A stretch of 64,000 bases of DNA from NCBI RefSeq assembly GCF_035917575.1, contig NZ_CP109090.1, positions 2,480,001 through 2,544,000 on the forward strand, given 5' to 3'. The stretch comes from Streptomyces sp. NBC_01788 (GTDB taxonomy: Bacteria; Actinomycetota; Actinomycetes; Streptomycetales; Streptomycetaceae). This document shows positions 7,738-17,057 of the stretch, one piece after another. The notes beneath the pieces were generated by a model that saw only the letters and a list, made by a program, of their open reading frames with translations, made no database searches and was not told where the DNA came from. The position numbers and the translations under genes are program-made. Each line of letters opens with the position of its first letter. Within the stretch, counting starts at the first letter, position 1.

Positions 7738-9492
7738 GTGCCTCAACTACGTCTCGCTCTGAACCAGATCGACTCGCGCGTCGGAGACCTCGCCGGGAAC
7801 TCCGAGGCGATCGTCCGCCGGGCCCGGGAGTCCGCCGAGCGCGGAGCGCACCTCGCGGTGTTCCCGGAGATGGCGCTGACCGGGTACCCCGTCGAGGACC
7901 TGGCCCTCAGGTCGTCCTTCGTGGAGGCGTCCCGCGCCGCGCTGCGCGCCCTCGCCGCCCGGCTCGCCGCGGAGGGCCTCGGGGAGCTGCCGGTGCTCGT
8001 CGGCTACCTCGACCGCGGTGAGACCGCCCAGCCGAAGTACGGCATGCCGGCCGGCGCACCGCAGAACGCGGCGGCGGTGCTGCACCGCGGCGAGGTGGTG
8101 CTGAGCTTCGCCAAGCACCACCTGCCCAACTACGGCGTCTTCGACGAGTTCCGCTACTTCGTCCCCGGCGACACCATGCCGGTCCTGCGCGTGCACGGCG
8201 TCGACGTCGCGCTCGCCATCTGCGAAGACCTGTGGCAGGACGGCGGCCGGGTGCCGGCCGCGCGCAGCGTCGGCGCGGGGCTGCTGGTCTCGGTCAACGC
8301 CTCGCCCTACGAGCGTCTGAAGGACGACACCCGCCTCGACCTGGTCCGCAAGCGGGCCCAGGAGGCCGGCTGCACCCTCGCCTACCTCGCCATGACCGGC
8401 GGGCAGGACGAGCTGGTCTTCGACGGCGACTCGATCGTGGTCTCGCCGGACGGCGAGGTGGTCGCGCGGGCGCCGCAGTTCGCCGAGGACCTCATGGTGC
8501 TGGACCTGGACCTGCCCGCCGCCGCGGCGGACGCCCCGACGGGCGTGGTCGACGACGGTCTGCGCATCGACCGCCTGGTGCTGTCCGACGAGCCGCTGCC
8601 CGCCTACGAGCCGCTGCCGGCCGGCGAGTACGCCGCGCGCATGGACGACGACGAGGAGGTCTACACGGCCCTGGTCGTGGGCCTGCGCGCGTACGTGCGC
8701 AAGAACGGCTTCCGCTCCGTGCTGATCGGCCTGTCCGGCGGCATCGACTCCGCGCTGGTCGCGGCGCTCGCCTGCGACGCGGTGGGCCCCGAGAACGTGT
8801 ATGGCGTCTCCATGCCGTCCAAGTACTCCTCCGAGCACTCCAGGGACGACGCCGCGGAGCTGGCACGCCGCACCGGCCTGAACTTCCGCACCGTCCCGAT
8901 CGCCCCGATGTTCGACGCCTACATGGGCTCCCTCGGCCTGACGGGTCTGGCCGAGGAGAACCTCCAGTCCCGGCTGCGCGGCACGCTGCTGATGGCGGTC
9001 TCCAACCAGGAGGGCCACATCGTCCTCGCACCCGGCAACAAGTCGGAGCTGGCGGTGGGCTATTCGACGCTGTACGGCGACTCGGTGGGCGCGTACGGCC
9101 CGATCAAGGACGTGTACAAGACGTCGGTCTTCCGGCTGGCCGAGTGGCGCAACCGGGCCGCGGCCGAGCGGGGCGAGACCCCGCCGATCCCGGAGAACTC
9201 CATCACCAAGCCGCCGAGCGCGGAGCTGCGCCCCGGCCAGGTGGACACCGACTCGCTGCCGGACTACCCGGTGCTGGACGCGATCCTGGAGCTCTACGTC
9301 GACCAGGACAAGGGCGCCGACCTGATCGTCGCGGCCGGGTACGACCGTGAGCTGGTCGCGAAGACGCTCCGCATGGTCGACACGGCCGAGTACAAGCGGC
9401 GCCAGTACCCGCCGGGCACGAAGATCTCCGCGAAGGGCTTCGGGAAGGACCGGCGCCTGCCGATCACCAACGGCTGGCGGGAGTCGGCGTAG
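7738..9492 (+). CDS. nadE: Glutamine-dependent NAD+ synthetase
   Basis: The 584-residue bifunctional enzyme has an N-terminal nitrilase-type glutaminase domain (about 1-260) with the Glu-Lys-Cys triad in FPEMALTGY, FAKHHLPN and AICEDLW. The C-terminal synthetase domain (about 300-580) has the ATP P-loop GLSGGIDSALVA. It amidates nicotinic acid adenine dinucleotide to NAD+, using ammonia channelled from glutamine. The GTG at 7738 fits a TACACT -10 element just upstream and removes a long GC-rich upstream frame with non-coding character. The gene appears monocistronic and converges on an MFS gene across a nested hairpin. Confidence 0.96.
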   Translation: MPQLRLALNQIDSRVGDLAGNSEAIVRRARESAERGAHLAVFPEMALTGYPVEDLALRSSFVEASRAALRALAARLAAEGLGELPVLVGYLDRGETAQPKYGMPAGAPQNAAAVLHRGEVVLSFAKHHLPNYGVFDEFRYFVPGDTMPVLRVHGVDVALAICEDLWQDGGRVPAARSVGAGLLVSVNASPYERLKDDTRLDLVRKRAQEAGCTLAYLAMTGGQDELVFDGDSIVVSPDGEVVARAPQFAEDLMVLDLDLPAAAADAPTGVVDDGLRIDRLVLSDEPLPAYEPLPAGEYAARMDDDEEVYTALVVGLRAYVRKNGFRSVLIGLSGGIDSALVAALACDAVGPENVYGVSMPSKYSSEHSRDDAAELARRTGLNFRTVPIAPMFDAYMGSLGLTGLAEENLQSRLRGTLLMAVSNQEGHIVLAPGNKSELAVGYSTLYGDSVGAYGPIKDVYKTSVFRLAEWRNRAAAERGETPPIPENSITKPPSAELRPGQVDTDSLPDYPVLDAILELYVDQDKGADLIVAAGYDRELVAKTLRMVDTAEYKRRQYPPGTKISAKGFGKDRRLPITNGWRESA

Positions 9493-9508
9493 GCGCCCGT
9501 TCCCAACT

Positions 9509-9563
9509 GAGGGCGGGCCGGGGGCTTTGGGGTGCAGCCCCCGGGGCCACCCGGCCCGCCCTC
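9509..9563. terminator. Bidirectional nested hairpin between nadE and MFS gene
   Basis: A 14-bp perfect outer stem (GAGGGCGGGCCGGG with CCCGGCCCGCCCTC) encloses a second GGGGGCT/AGCCCCC stem. It lies between two convergent genes. Confidence 0.75.
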
Positions 9564-9566
9564 GGC

Positions 9567-10829
9567 TCAAACCGCCTCCGCCCGCGGCTCCCCCGTGCTC
9601 GACGGGGCGGAAGGAACTCCCGGACGTGCCGTGGCCGGCAGGTGCGAGGCGAGCACGCGCTCCCGCCCCCGCACGGCGCCCGCCCGCCGCAGGTCCACCC
9701 GGTGGGCCGTGCCGGCCACCGCGAGGCCCAGTACCGCGAGGGCGGCCCCCGCGAGGGCCGGCGAGGTCACGCCGAGGCCCGCGGCGAGCGCCAGCCCGCC
9801 GATCCAGGCGCCGCCCGCGTTCGCCAGGTTGAACGCGGCCTGGTTGGCCGCGGAGGCCAGGGACGGGGCCGTGGACGCCTTCTCCATGACCATGAGCTGG
9901 AGCGGCGAACCGGTGGCGAACGCCGCCGTGCCGAGCAGGGCCACCGCGAGGGCCGCGCTCCAGTGGGTCCGCATCATCAGCGGGAACAGTGCCAGGACGA
10001 CCACCAGCGCGACGAGCGCGCCGAACAGCGTGCCCCGCGTCGAGCGGTCGGCCAGGCGCCCGCCGAGCAGGTTGCCGGCGGTCGCGCCGACCCCGAACAG
10101 GGCCAGCACCAGCGTCACTCCGGCCTCGGTGTACCCGGCGGAGCGGGTGAGCATCGGCGTGATGTAGCTGTACGCGGAGAACAGCGCGCCGCATCCGGCC
10201 ACGGTCGTCAGCAGGGCCAGCCAGACGGGGAGCGAGCGCAGGGCGGCCAGTTCGCGGCGCAGTCCGGCCGCGGGGGCGTGGCCGCGGTCGTGCGGAACCA
10301 GCAGGGCGAGGGCCGCGATCGCGGCGACCCCGATCACGCTGACCGCGAGGAAGGTCGTCCGCCAGCCGAGGTGCTGGCCCATGAGCGTGGCGACCGGGAC
10401 GCCGATGACGTTCGCGAGGGTCAGGCCGAGCAGCATCAGGGACACCGAGCGCGCCTTGCGCTCCGGCGGCACCAGGGCCGCCGCGACCACGGCGCCCACG
10501 CCGAAGTAGGCGCCGTGCGGCAGTCCGCTGAGGAAGCGGGCGGCCAGCAGCCAGTGGTAGCCGGGCGCGAGGGCGGAGAGCGCGTTGCCGACGACGAACA
10601 GGGCCATGAGGCCGATCAGGACGTGGCGGCGGGGCAGTCGCGAGGTGACGGCGGCCAGCAGCGGGGCGCCGATGACGACGCCCAGCGCGTACGCGGAGAC
10701 CAGGTGCCCGGCCGCGGGAATCGAGATGTGCAGGTCGCCGGCGACGTCGGGGAGCAGCCCCATCATGACGAACTCGGTGGTGCCGATGCCGAAAGCGCCC
10801 ACGGCGAGGGCGAGCACAGCCAGGGGCAT
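9567..10829 (-). CDS. MFS drug/arabinose-type efflux transporter (DHA1)
   Basis: The 420-residue membrane protein has 12 predicted helices. The start region FGIGTTEFVMMGLLPDVAGDL is typical of the AraJ/Cml/chloramphenicol-resistance DHA1 exporters, and the second loop SRLPRRHVLIG carries the MFS motif A position. The ATG at 10829 (MPLAVLALAV) has an AAAGG sequence upstream, and the earlier frame up to 10913 is not membrane-like. It probably exports small hydrophobic compounds; the substrate is unknown. A perfect 14-bp palindrome lies just before the gene, which suggests control by an unlinked repressor. Confidence 0.88.
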   Translation of the reverse strand: MPLAVLALAVGAFGIGTTEFVMMGLLPDVAGDLHISIPAAGHLVSAYALGVVIGAPLLAAVTSRLPRRHVLIGLMALFVVGNALSALAPGYHWLLAARFLSGLPHGAYFGVGAVVAAALVPPERKARSVSLMLLGLTLANVIGVPVATLMGQHLGWRTTFLAVSVIGVAAIAALALLVPHDRGHAPAAGLRRELAALRSLPVWLALLTTVAGCGALFSAYSYITPMLTRSAGYTEAGVTLVLALFGVGATAGNLLGGRLADRSTRGTLFGALVALVVVLALFPLMMRTHWSAALAVALLGTAAFATGSPLQLMVMEKASTAPSLASAANQAAFNLANAGGAWIGGLALAAGLGVTSPALAGAALAVLGLAVAGTAHRVDLRRAGAVRGRERVLASHLPATARPGVPSAPSSTGEPRAEAV

Positions 10830-10838
10830 GAAGGGCCT

Positions 10839-10852
10839 TTCGAAGCTTCGAA
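10839..10852. promoter_or_regulatory. Perfect palindrome upstream of the DHA1 MFS gene
   Basis: TTCGAAGCTTCGAA is a perfect 14-bp palindrome ending 10 bases before the start codon of the - strand MFS gene. The position suits an operator overlapping the leader or promoter. No regulator is adjacent. Confidence 0.5.
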
Positions 10853-10941
10853 GCGTGCGGGGCAGTTCCGTACCGCGGTGAACCGCGCATGCGTATGTTC
10901 TCAGACGGAACAAAGCCTCTCAGGCCCAGTATTCCAGCAGG

Positions 10942-11997
10942 TTACGACCCGGTTTCCGATGTGGTGACGTTCACCCGCGCGGCGATCGGCAGATGGTCGC
11001 TGCCCGTGCGCGGCAGGGTCCAGGAGCTCACCGGCTCCACTCCCCTGACCATGATCTGGTCGATCCGCGCCATCGGGAGCGACGCCGGCCAGCTGAACCC
11101 GAAGCCGCTGCCCGCGGCGCCCTGGGTGGAACGCATCTGGGAGGTGACGGCGTTGAGTGAGCGGTCGTTCATGGTGCCGTTCAGATCGCCGAGCAGGACC
11201 ACCCTGGGCAGTTGCTCACCGGCGATCGCCTCGCCCAGCGCGTCCGCGCTCTCGTCGCGCTGCGCGGCGGTGAACCCGGCGTTCAGCTTCACCCGCACCG
11301 AGGGCATGTGGGCGACGTACACCGCGACGGACCCCTCGGGCGTGGCCACGCTGGCGCGCATGGCGCGCGTCCAGCCCAGCTTGATGTCGACGGCGCGGAC
11401 GCCGCTGATCGGGTACTTGCTCCACAGCCCGACCGTGCCCTGCACCGAGTGGTACCGGTACTGCGGGGCGAGCGTCCGCTCGTAGACGGGGAGCGCGGAG
11501 GTCTTCAGCTCCTCCAGGGCGAGCACCTGGGCCCCGGAGGCGGCCAGTTCCCGGGCGGTGCCGGACGGGTCGGGGTTGTCGGCGTTGACGTTGTGCGTGG
11601 CGACCATCAGTTCGCCGCCGGTGCCCGTCTTGTCGGTGAGCAGGCCGCCGAACTGGTTGAGCCAGACGATCACGGGCAGCAGCACGGCGATCAGCGCGGT
11701 CGCCGACCTGCGCACCAGGGCCAGGACCAGCAGCAGCGGTACGAACAGGCCCGCCCACGGCAGGAAGGTCTCGATGAGGCTGCCGAGGTTGCCGATCCGG
11801 TTGGGGATCTGCGCGTGCACCACCATCACCAGGGCGATGGCGACCGCGAACGCGGCGAGGAGGAGGCCCCGGCGCCAGATCCCGGCGTCGCCGCGCCGGC
11901 CGTCGGTGAGGCCGTGCGCCAGACGCCGCAGCCGGCCTCCCCGGTGCCCGGGACCCGAACCGCCCGCCGTCTGCGTCACGTACGCCTGTCGCGCCAT
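10942..11997 (-). CDS. Membrane-anchored endonuclease/exonuclease/phosphatase family protein
   Basis: The 351-residue protein has three hydrophobic segments at about residues 44-61, 75-95 and 98-115, followed by an extracytoplasmic EEP-fold domain. Catalytic signatures are VATHNVNADN, LALEELK, LLGDLNGT and SDHLPIAARV, which give the expected Asn, Glu, Asp-Asn and Asp-His positions. Such anchored EEP proteins may hydrolyse nucleic acids, phospholipids or inositol phosphates outside the membrane, and the substrate cannot be told here. It is on the same strand as the MFS gene downstream with a 112-bp gap, so a shared transcript is possible but not obvious. Confidence 0.88.
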   Translation of the reverse strand: MARQAYVTQTAGGSGPGHRGGRLRRLAHGLTDGRRGDAGIWRRGLLLAAFAVAIALVMVVHAQIPNRIGNLGSLIETFLPWAGLFVPLLLVLALVRRSATALIAVLLPVIVWLNQFGGLLTDKTGTGGELMVATHNVNADNPDPSGTARELAASGAQVLALEELKTSALPVYERTLAPQYRYHSVQGTVGLWSKYPISGVRAVDIKLGWTRAMRASVATPEGSVAVYVAHMPSVRVKLNAGFTAAQRDESADALGEAIAGEQLPRVVLLGDLNGTMNDRSLNAVTSQMRSTQGAAGSGFGFSWPASLPMARIDQIMVRGVEPVSSWTLPRTGSDHLPIAARVNVTTSETGS

Positions 11998-12173
11998 ACC
12001 GTCGCCTCACTGCCTGCCGTGCACACCGTTCACCCCCGTGTTCTACGACCCTAGGGGATGATCGGCACCGTTCCCGCCGTCCTCGACGGCCGTACGGGCA
12101 TGAGGACGAAGAAGTCGGCGCCCGGAGTTCCGCTTGCGCCGCCCACGGCCCGGTCTGTGACGAAACGCGCACA

Positions 12174-12800
12174 TCAGCGCGGGGAACTGACAGGCCGTAG
12201 CCCTTCGAGCAGCAGGTCCACTATCTGCTCCGACAGGCCCTCGGGCAGGTCGGCGTCCGGGCGCATCACGCTGCGCACCAGCATGGGTCCGACGAAGAGG
12301 TCGACGAGTACCTCGACGTCGACGTCCCGGCGCAGTTCGCCGTCGCGCTGCCCGCGGCGCAGGACCTCCACCTGGAGCCTGCGCCGTGGCTCGACGACGG
12401 TCGCGTGGTAGGCGCACCAGATCTTCGGGCTGCTCTTCATCTGCGCGTAGACGTTGTGCAGGATGAGCGAGCTGCGGCTCACCAGGCCGCGGCGGCGCAG
12501 CTGTTCGAGGATGGCCACGAGGTCGTCGCGCATGGAGGTGCCCGGCAGTTCGGGGTCGGGGGGCTCGGCGGCGCGTACGACGTCGACGAACAGCTCCTCC
12601 TTGCCGCTCCAGCGCCGGTAGATGGTGGCCTTGCCGACGCCCGCGGTGCGGGCGATGCGTTCGATGGAGAGTTCGGCCAGCGGCACACCGTCCTCCAGCA
12701 GCTTCATCACGCCCTCCAGAATGGCGTGTTCCACCGCTTCGCTGCGGGGGCGCCCCCGAACGGGGGCGTCGGCAGCGGTGTGGCTGTCGGCAAGGCTCAC
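12174..12800 (-). CDS. TetR family regulator
   Basis: The 208-residue protein has a TetR helix-turn-helix (LSIERIARTAGVGKATIYRRW) near its N-terminus and an all-helical ligand domain with YAQMKSSPKIWCAY. The GTG at 12800 (VSLADSH) is chosen because a GAAAGGAC Shine-Dalgarno sequence precedes it. An ATG at 12836 would add 12 residues but has no ribosome site. The gene lies 122 bp downstream of the DHA2 exporter on the same strand, so it probably represses that operon through the dyad at 14544-14566. Confidence 0.88.
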   Translation of the reverse strand: MSLADSHTAADAPVRGRPRSEAVEHAILEGVMKLLEDGVPLAELSIERIARTAGVGKATIYRRWSGKEELFVDVVRAAEPPDPELPGTSMRDDLVAILEQLRRRGLVSRSSLILHNVYAQMKSSPKIWCAYHATVVEPRRRLQVEVLRRGQRDGELRRDVDVEVLVDLFVGPMLVRSVMRPDADLPEGLSEQIVDLLLEGLRPVSSPR

Positions 12801-12922
12801 GTGGGCCGTCCTTTCGTCGCACAGGAGATTGTCCATCGGGCGGCTCGCCGGTGGGTCCGACCCACCGACGGCCGCCCCCGGCCGGCAGTCCCCCGTCGCC
12901 GCGTGCCCCCGTCATATCCCGG

Positions 12923-14521
12923 CTACTCCACCGCCGCCACCACCTTCTCCTCTTCCTCACCCTTCTGCGGCACCGGCTGCCTGCCGGGCAGGAACAGGGC
13001 CACCACGACCGCGCCGACGAGCGCGACCGCGGCCCCGCACAGCGAGGTGACGTGCATGGCGTGCAGGAAGGCGTGGTTGGCCGGGTCGATCAGGCCCTTG
13101 CCCTGCGGGCCGAGCTTGGCCGCGACGCCGAGGGTGGCCTCGATGGACTCGGCCGCCTTGTCGCGCAGTTGGGGCGGGAGCAGTCCGAGCTTGCCCTCGA
13201 TGTCGTTGCGGTACGCCGTCGAGAGCACCGAGCCGAGGACGGCGATGCCGAGGGCGCCGCCGACCTGGCGGAAGGTATTGCTGAGCGCGGAGGCCGAGCC
13301 GGCCTTCTCGCGGGGCAGGGCCTGCATGATGACGACGCTGGTCGGCGTCATGATGTGCGCCATGCCGGTGCCCATGAGGAAGAAGACGACCTCCAGCAGC
13401 CAGATCGGCGTGTCGGCCTCGAAGCCGGCGAAGGCGGCCAGCATGGCGGCGAGCAGGACCAGTCCGCCCGTGGTGGTGGCCTTGTTGCCGAAGCGGTCGA
13501 CGACCAGCCGGGCCCGCGGCGCGAAGATCAGCTGTGCGACGGCCAGCGGCAGCATCAGCACACCGGACTGCAGCGGCGAGTAGCCGCGCACGCTCTGGGT
13601 GTAGAAGATGCCGAAGAACGTCACGCCCATCAGCGCGAAGAAGACCAGCGCGATGGCGGTCATGGCGGCCGAGAAGACCTTGTTCTTGAAGTACGTGACG
13701 TCCAGGGACGGGTGGTCGCTGCGCTTTTCGAACACCACGAAGGCCGCGAGGACGAGCAGGCCCGCCACGATCGTCGACAGCACGGTCGTATCGGTGAAGT
13801 CGGCGAGTTCGCCGCCCTTGATGATGCCGTAGACGAGCAGGACCAGGCCGACGACGGACAGGACGACGCCGATCGGGTCGAGGCGGCCGGGCCGCGGGTC
13901 GCGGGAGTCGGGCACCAGCCACAGCATCAGCGCGACCGCGATGACGACGATGGGAACGTTGACCAGGAAGACCGAGCCCCACCAGAAGTGGTCCAGGAGC
14001 AGACCGCCGGTGATCGGGCCGATGGCGATGGCCAGGCCGACGCCGCCGGCCCAGATGCCGATGGCCTTCGGCTGCTCGTCGCGCTCGAAGACGTTCATCA
14101 GGACGGCGAGGGTGGCCGGCATGACGAAGGCGGCGCCGACGGCCATCAGGGCGCGGAAGGCGATGAGTTGGGCGGGCGAGCCGGACTCGGCGGCCAGCGC
14201 GGAACTGGCGCCGAACACGATGAGGCCGCCGATCAGCACCTTCTTGCGCCCGATGCGGTCACCGACGAGGCCCGCGGTGAACAACAGGCCCGCGAAGACG
14301 AGCGTGTAGGCGTTGATCGCCCACTCCAGCTCGCTCTGCGTGGCGCCCAGGCCCGTCGGGGCGGGGGTCGAGATGGTCTTGATCGCGACGTTCAGGATCG
14401 AGTTGTCGAGCACCACTATCAGCAGGCTCAGCATCAACGCGCCGAGAATCGCCCAGCGTCGGCGGTGCACCGCCTCCGGAACCCGGGGGCCGTCGACGGC
14501 GCGGTCGGCAGGAGTAGTCAT
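12923..14521 (-). CDS. DHA2-family (EmrB/QacA-type) multidrug efflux MFS transporter
   Basis: The 532-residue protein has 14 predicted transmembrane helices. It has the DHA2 motifs [13 protein letters not shown] in helix 1, [13 protein letters not shown] (motif A) after helix 2, and a motif-C-like glycine/proline helix [12 protein letters not shown]. It should be a proton-driven drug exporter. The ATG at 14521 (MTTPADRAV) is taken because the upstream frame crosses the operator. The tetR gene follows it. A perfect 10-3-10 dyad lies 23 bp before the start, a typical self-regulated exporter-repressor unit in which both genes sit behind one operator. Confidence 0.92.
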   Translation of the reverse strand: MTTPADRAVDGPRVPEAVHRRRWAILGALMLSLLIVVLDNSILNVAIKTISTPAPTGLGATQSELEWAINAYTLVFAGLLFTAGLVGDRIGRKKVLIGGLIVFGASSALAAESGSPAQLIAFRALMAVGAAFVMPATLAVLMNVFERDEQPKAIGIWAGGVGLAIAIGPITGGLLLDHFWWGSVFLVNVPIVVIAVALMLWLVPDSRDPRPGRLDPIGVVLSVVGLVLLVYGIIKGGELADFTDTTVLSTIVAGLLVLAAFVVFEKRSDHPSLDVTYFKNKVFSAAMTAIALVFFALMGVTFFGIFYTQSVRGYSPLQSGVLMLPLAVAQLIFAPRARLVVDRFGNKATTTGGLVLLAAMLAAFAGFEADTPIWLLEVVFFLMGTGMAHIMTPTSVVIMQALPREKAGSASALSNTFRQVGGALGIAVLGSVLSTAYRNDIEGKLGLLPPQLRDKAAESIEATLGVAAKLGPQGKGLIDPANHAFLHAMHVTSLCGAAVALVGAVVVALFLPGRQPVPQKGEEEEKVVAAVE

Positions 14522-14543
14522 GCCGACGAGCCTAGGGCACTTC

Positions 14544-14566
14544 CGATACGAGACCGTCTCGTATCG
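14544..14566. promoter_or_regulatory. Palindromic TetR-type operator
   Basis: CGATACGAGA and TCTCGTATCG are perfect inverted 10-mers separated by CCG. The dyad ends 22 bases from the start of the DHA2 exporter gene. Its half-sites resemble other TetR operators with GAGAC/GTCTC cores. Confidence 0.8.
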
Positions 14567-14713
14567 CAATCCTTTACCCAGATCTTACGACTCGCGTGCC
14601 GAGACGTTGCGCACACGGGGCTCCCTCTGGCCGCCTCCGGCACGAGGTGCCACCATGGGAGGGATCCGGGGACGCCGTCAGGGCGCCCCGAGATGACTGA
14701 AGGAGCCGTTGTC

Positions 14714-15580
14714 ATGACGCAGCTTTCGGCTGCCCACAACAAGCCCTCCGACGGCAGCAAAGCGCTGTACGGGGGGAAGGGCACTCGCCGCATCACTGTT
14801 CGCGACATCTCCCTCGCCAAGGAACGCGGCGAGAAGTGGCCCATGCTCACCGCCTACGACGCGATGACCGCGTCCGTCTTCGACGAGGCCGGCATCCCGG
14901 TGATGCTGGTCGGCGACTCCGCGGGCAACTGCCACCTCGGCTACGAGACGACCGTGCCCGTCACGCTCGACGAGATGACGATGCTGTCGGCCGCGGTCGT
15001 CCGCGGCACGAAGCGCGCACTGATCGTCGGCGACCTCCCCTTCGGCTCCTACCAGGAGGGTCCGGTGCAGGCGCTGCGCTCGGCGACCCGGCTGGTGAAG
15101 GAGGCGGGCGTCGGCGCCGTGAAGCTGGAGGGCGGCGAGCGGTCGCACGAGCAGATCCGGCTCCTGGTGGAGTCCGGCATCCCGGTCATGGCCCACATCG
15201 GCCTGACCCCGCAGTCCGTCAACGCCATGGGCTACCGCGTCCAGGGCCGCGGCGAGGAGGCGGCGCAGCAACTGCTGCGGGACGCCAAGGCCGTTCAGGA
15301 CGCGGGCGCGTTCGCGGTGGTCCTGGAGCTGGTGCCGGCCGAACTGGCCGCCGAGGTGACGCGGATGCTGCACATCCCGACCGTCGGCATCGGCGCCGGG
15401 CCCGACACGGACGCGCAGGTGCTGGTGTGGACCGACATGCTCGGACTGACCGGCGGGCGCGTGCCGAAGTTCGTCAAGAAGTACGCCGATCTGCGGGAGG
15501 TCATCGGCGGCGCGGCCAAGGCGTTCGCCGAGGACGTGGTGGGCGGGACGTTCCCGCTGGAGGAGCACTCGGTGCACTGA
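14714..15580 (+). CDS. panB: 3-methyl-2-oxobutanoate hydroxymethyltransferase (ketopantoate hydroxymethyltransferase)
   Basis: The 288-residue protein covers the full PanB TIM barrel. It has the metal/substrate motifs LVGDSAGN, DLPFGSYQ, VKLEGG and IPTVGIGAG. It makes ketopantoate from ketoisovalerate and methylene-tetrahydrofolate, the first committed step to pantothenate and coenzyme A. The ATG at 14714 (MTQLSAAH) is preferred, since an AAGGAG sequence lies about nine bases upstream. An in-frame ATG at 14693 would place that sequence inside the gene. The gene is monocistronic and ends at a strong hairpin. Confidence 0.96.
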   Translation: MTQLSAAHNKPSDGSKALYGGKGTRRITVRDISLAKERGEKWPMLTAYDAMTASVFDEAGIPVMLVGDSAGNCHLGYETTVPVTLDEMTMLSAAVVRGTKRALIVGDLPFGSYQEGPVQALRSATRLVKEAGVGAVKLEGGERSHEQIRLLVESGIPVMAHIGLTPQSVNAMGYRVQGRGEEAAQQLLRDAKAVQDAGAFAVVLELVPAELAAEVTRMLHIPTVGIGAGPDTDAQVLVWTDMLGLTGGRVPKFVKKYADLREVIGGAAKAFAEDVVGGTFPLEEHSVH

Positions 15581-15608
15581 CCTCCGGTTGAGCCATCGCG
15601 GTACCAGG

Positions 15609-15644
15609 GCAGCCCCGCCGATCTTCCCCCGTCGGCGGGGCTGC
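15609..15644 (+). terminator. Terminator of panB
   Basis: A perfect 13-bp stem (GCAGCCCCGCCGA with TCGGCGGGGCTGC) is followed by CCGGCTTTT, a rho-independent terminator 28 bp past the panB stop. Confidence 0.85.
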
Positions 15645-15658
15645 CGGCTTTTGCGCCT

Positions 15659-15881
15659 AGGGTCTTTCGTTTGGATCAGGCCGGATCAGGGAGCGGGGTC
15701 TGGTGCTGGGGGCACCTCCCACGCCGTTCAGGCAGTGGGGGAGCGTCGCAAGGCGGAGGAGGGCGGCAGGGCGGAGCCCTGCCAACCGACGACAACGCCG
15801 CTGGGGGTGCCCCCTGCTCGAAGAGCTTGGGGGAGCGGTGCCAGACCCCGCGAGCCCGGCATGATCCAAACGAGAGGCCCT
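15659..15881. mobile_element. MITE-like 223-bp inverted-repeat element
   Basis: The two ends form 26-bp imperfect terminal inverted repeats matching at 23 of 26 positions and sharing the core TCGTTTGGATCA. Inside them a second inverted pair, GGGGTCTGG with CCAGACCCC, and GGGGGCACC/GGTGCCCCC-type segments let most of the element fold into one long hairpin. No open frame with coding character is present. This is what a non-autonomous miniature transposable element or a large repeated extragenic palindrome would look like. No clear target-site duplication was found. It lies between the panB terminator and an ABC exporter operon. Confidence 0.6.
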
Positions 15882-16031
15882 GAGCCGGCGCCGCTCTCGC
15901 GGAGGTGGTTGCTCACCGTCGTGGTTCCTCAATCGATGGTTGCGGTGCTCGTCGGCCGGATCGCCGGGCTGTCGGTGGGATGTCGGCGGGATGTCGGCGG
16001 TTTGTCAGTGGGGGCTGGCACTGTTCGGGGC

Positions 16032-17057
16032 ATGACGCGAATCGACGACAACCCCGGCGGCGTGCCGAACGCCGTGACCGTGCGGGGGCTGGTCAAGCAC
16101 TACGGCGAGACCAAGGCACTGGACGGCGTGGACCTGGACGTGCGCGAGGGCACCGTGATGGGCGTGCTCGGGCCGAACGGAGCAGGCAAGACCACCCTCG
16201 TACGCATCCTGTCCACGCTGCTCGCCCCGGACGCGGGACAGGCCACCGTGGCGGGCTACGACGTGGCACGGCAGCCCCGGCAGCTTCGCCGGGTGATCGG
16301 GCTGACCGGGCAGTACGCCTCCGTGGACGAGAAGCTTCCCGGCTGGGAGAACCTCTACCTGATCGGCCGGCTGCTCGACCTGCCCCGCAAGGAGGCCCGC
16401 GCCCGCGCCGACGAGCTGCTGGAGCGGTTCTCGCTCACCGAGGCCGCGCGGCGGCCGGCCCGCACCTACTCCGGCGGTATGCGGCGGCGGCTCGACCTCG
16501 CCGCCTCGATGATCGGGCGGCCCGCCGTCCTCTTCCTGGACGAGCCGACCACGGGCCTCGACCCCCGTACCCGCAACGAGGTGTGGGACGAGGTCAAGGC
16601 GATGGTCGGCGACGGGGTCACCGTGCTGCTGACCACCCAGTACATGGAGGAGGCCGAACAGCTCGCCTCCGAACTGACCGTCGTCGACCGCGGCAAGGTC
16701 ATCGCGAACGGCGGCATCGAGGAGCTGAAGGCGAAGGTCGGCGGGCGCACCCTGCGCGTGAAGCCGGCCGACCCGCTCGAAGTGCGCCCCCTGGCCGGGA
16801 TGCTCGACGAACTGGGCATCACCGGGCTCGCCGCGACGACCGTCGACACCGCGACCGGCTCCCTGCTCGTACCGATCCTCAGCGACGAGCAACTGACCGC
16901 CGTGGTCGGCGCGGTCACCGCGCGCGGCATCACGATCAGCTCCATCACCACCGAACTGCCCAGCCTGGACGAGGTGTTCCTGTCCCTCACCGGCCACCGC
17001 GCCAGTGCCCCGCAGGACACCGTGCCCGCCGAAACCCGCGAAGAGGTCGCCGTATGA
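16032..17057 (+). CDS. ABC exporter ATP-binding protein (DrrA-like)
   Basis: The 341-residue ATPase has Walker A (GPNGAGKTT), a YSGGMRRRLDLA signature, Walker B with LFLDEPTTGLDP, and a C-terminal extension after residue 220 as in daunorubicin-resistance DrrA proteins. It powers the permease encoded next, whose ATG overlaps its stop (ATGA). The ATG at 16032 is 9 residues before the conserved domain. Promoter signals must lie in the 150 bp after the MITE-like element. The likely role is export of a lipid-like or drug substrate; the substrate is unknown. Confidence 0.93.
   Translation: MTRIDDNPGGVPNAVTVRGLVKHYGETKALDGVDLDVREGTVMGVLGPNGAGKTTLVRILSTLLAPDAGQATVAGYDVARQPRQLRRVIGLTGQYASVDEKLPGWENLYLIGRLLDLPRKEARARADELLERFSLTEAARRPARTYSGGMRRRLDLAASMIGRPAVLFLDEPTTGLDPRTRNEVWDEVKAMVGDGVTVLLTTQYMEEAEQLASELTVVDRGKVIANGGIEELKAKVGGRTLRVKPADPLEVRPLAGMLDELGITGLAATTVDTATGSLLVPILSDEQLTAVVGAVTARGITISSITTELPSLDEVFLSLTGHRASAPQDTVPAETREEVAV

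Noticed and set aside
7747..10890. 1047-residue - strand frame over nadE and the MFS gene
   Set aside because: Covers two real genes on different strands and terminator hairpins. Composition is arginine/glycine-rich and repetitive.
12851..14713. + strand upstream extension of panB
   Set aside because: Lies over the DHA2 exporter and TetR genes. PanB length and the AAGGAG site fix the start at 14714.
15660..15890. CRISPR-like or attachment site interpretation of the repeated GGGGG/CCCCC segments
   Set aside because: No regularly spaced direct repeats with unique spacers and no integrase or tRNA near. The inverted-repeat element explains the pattern better.
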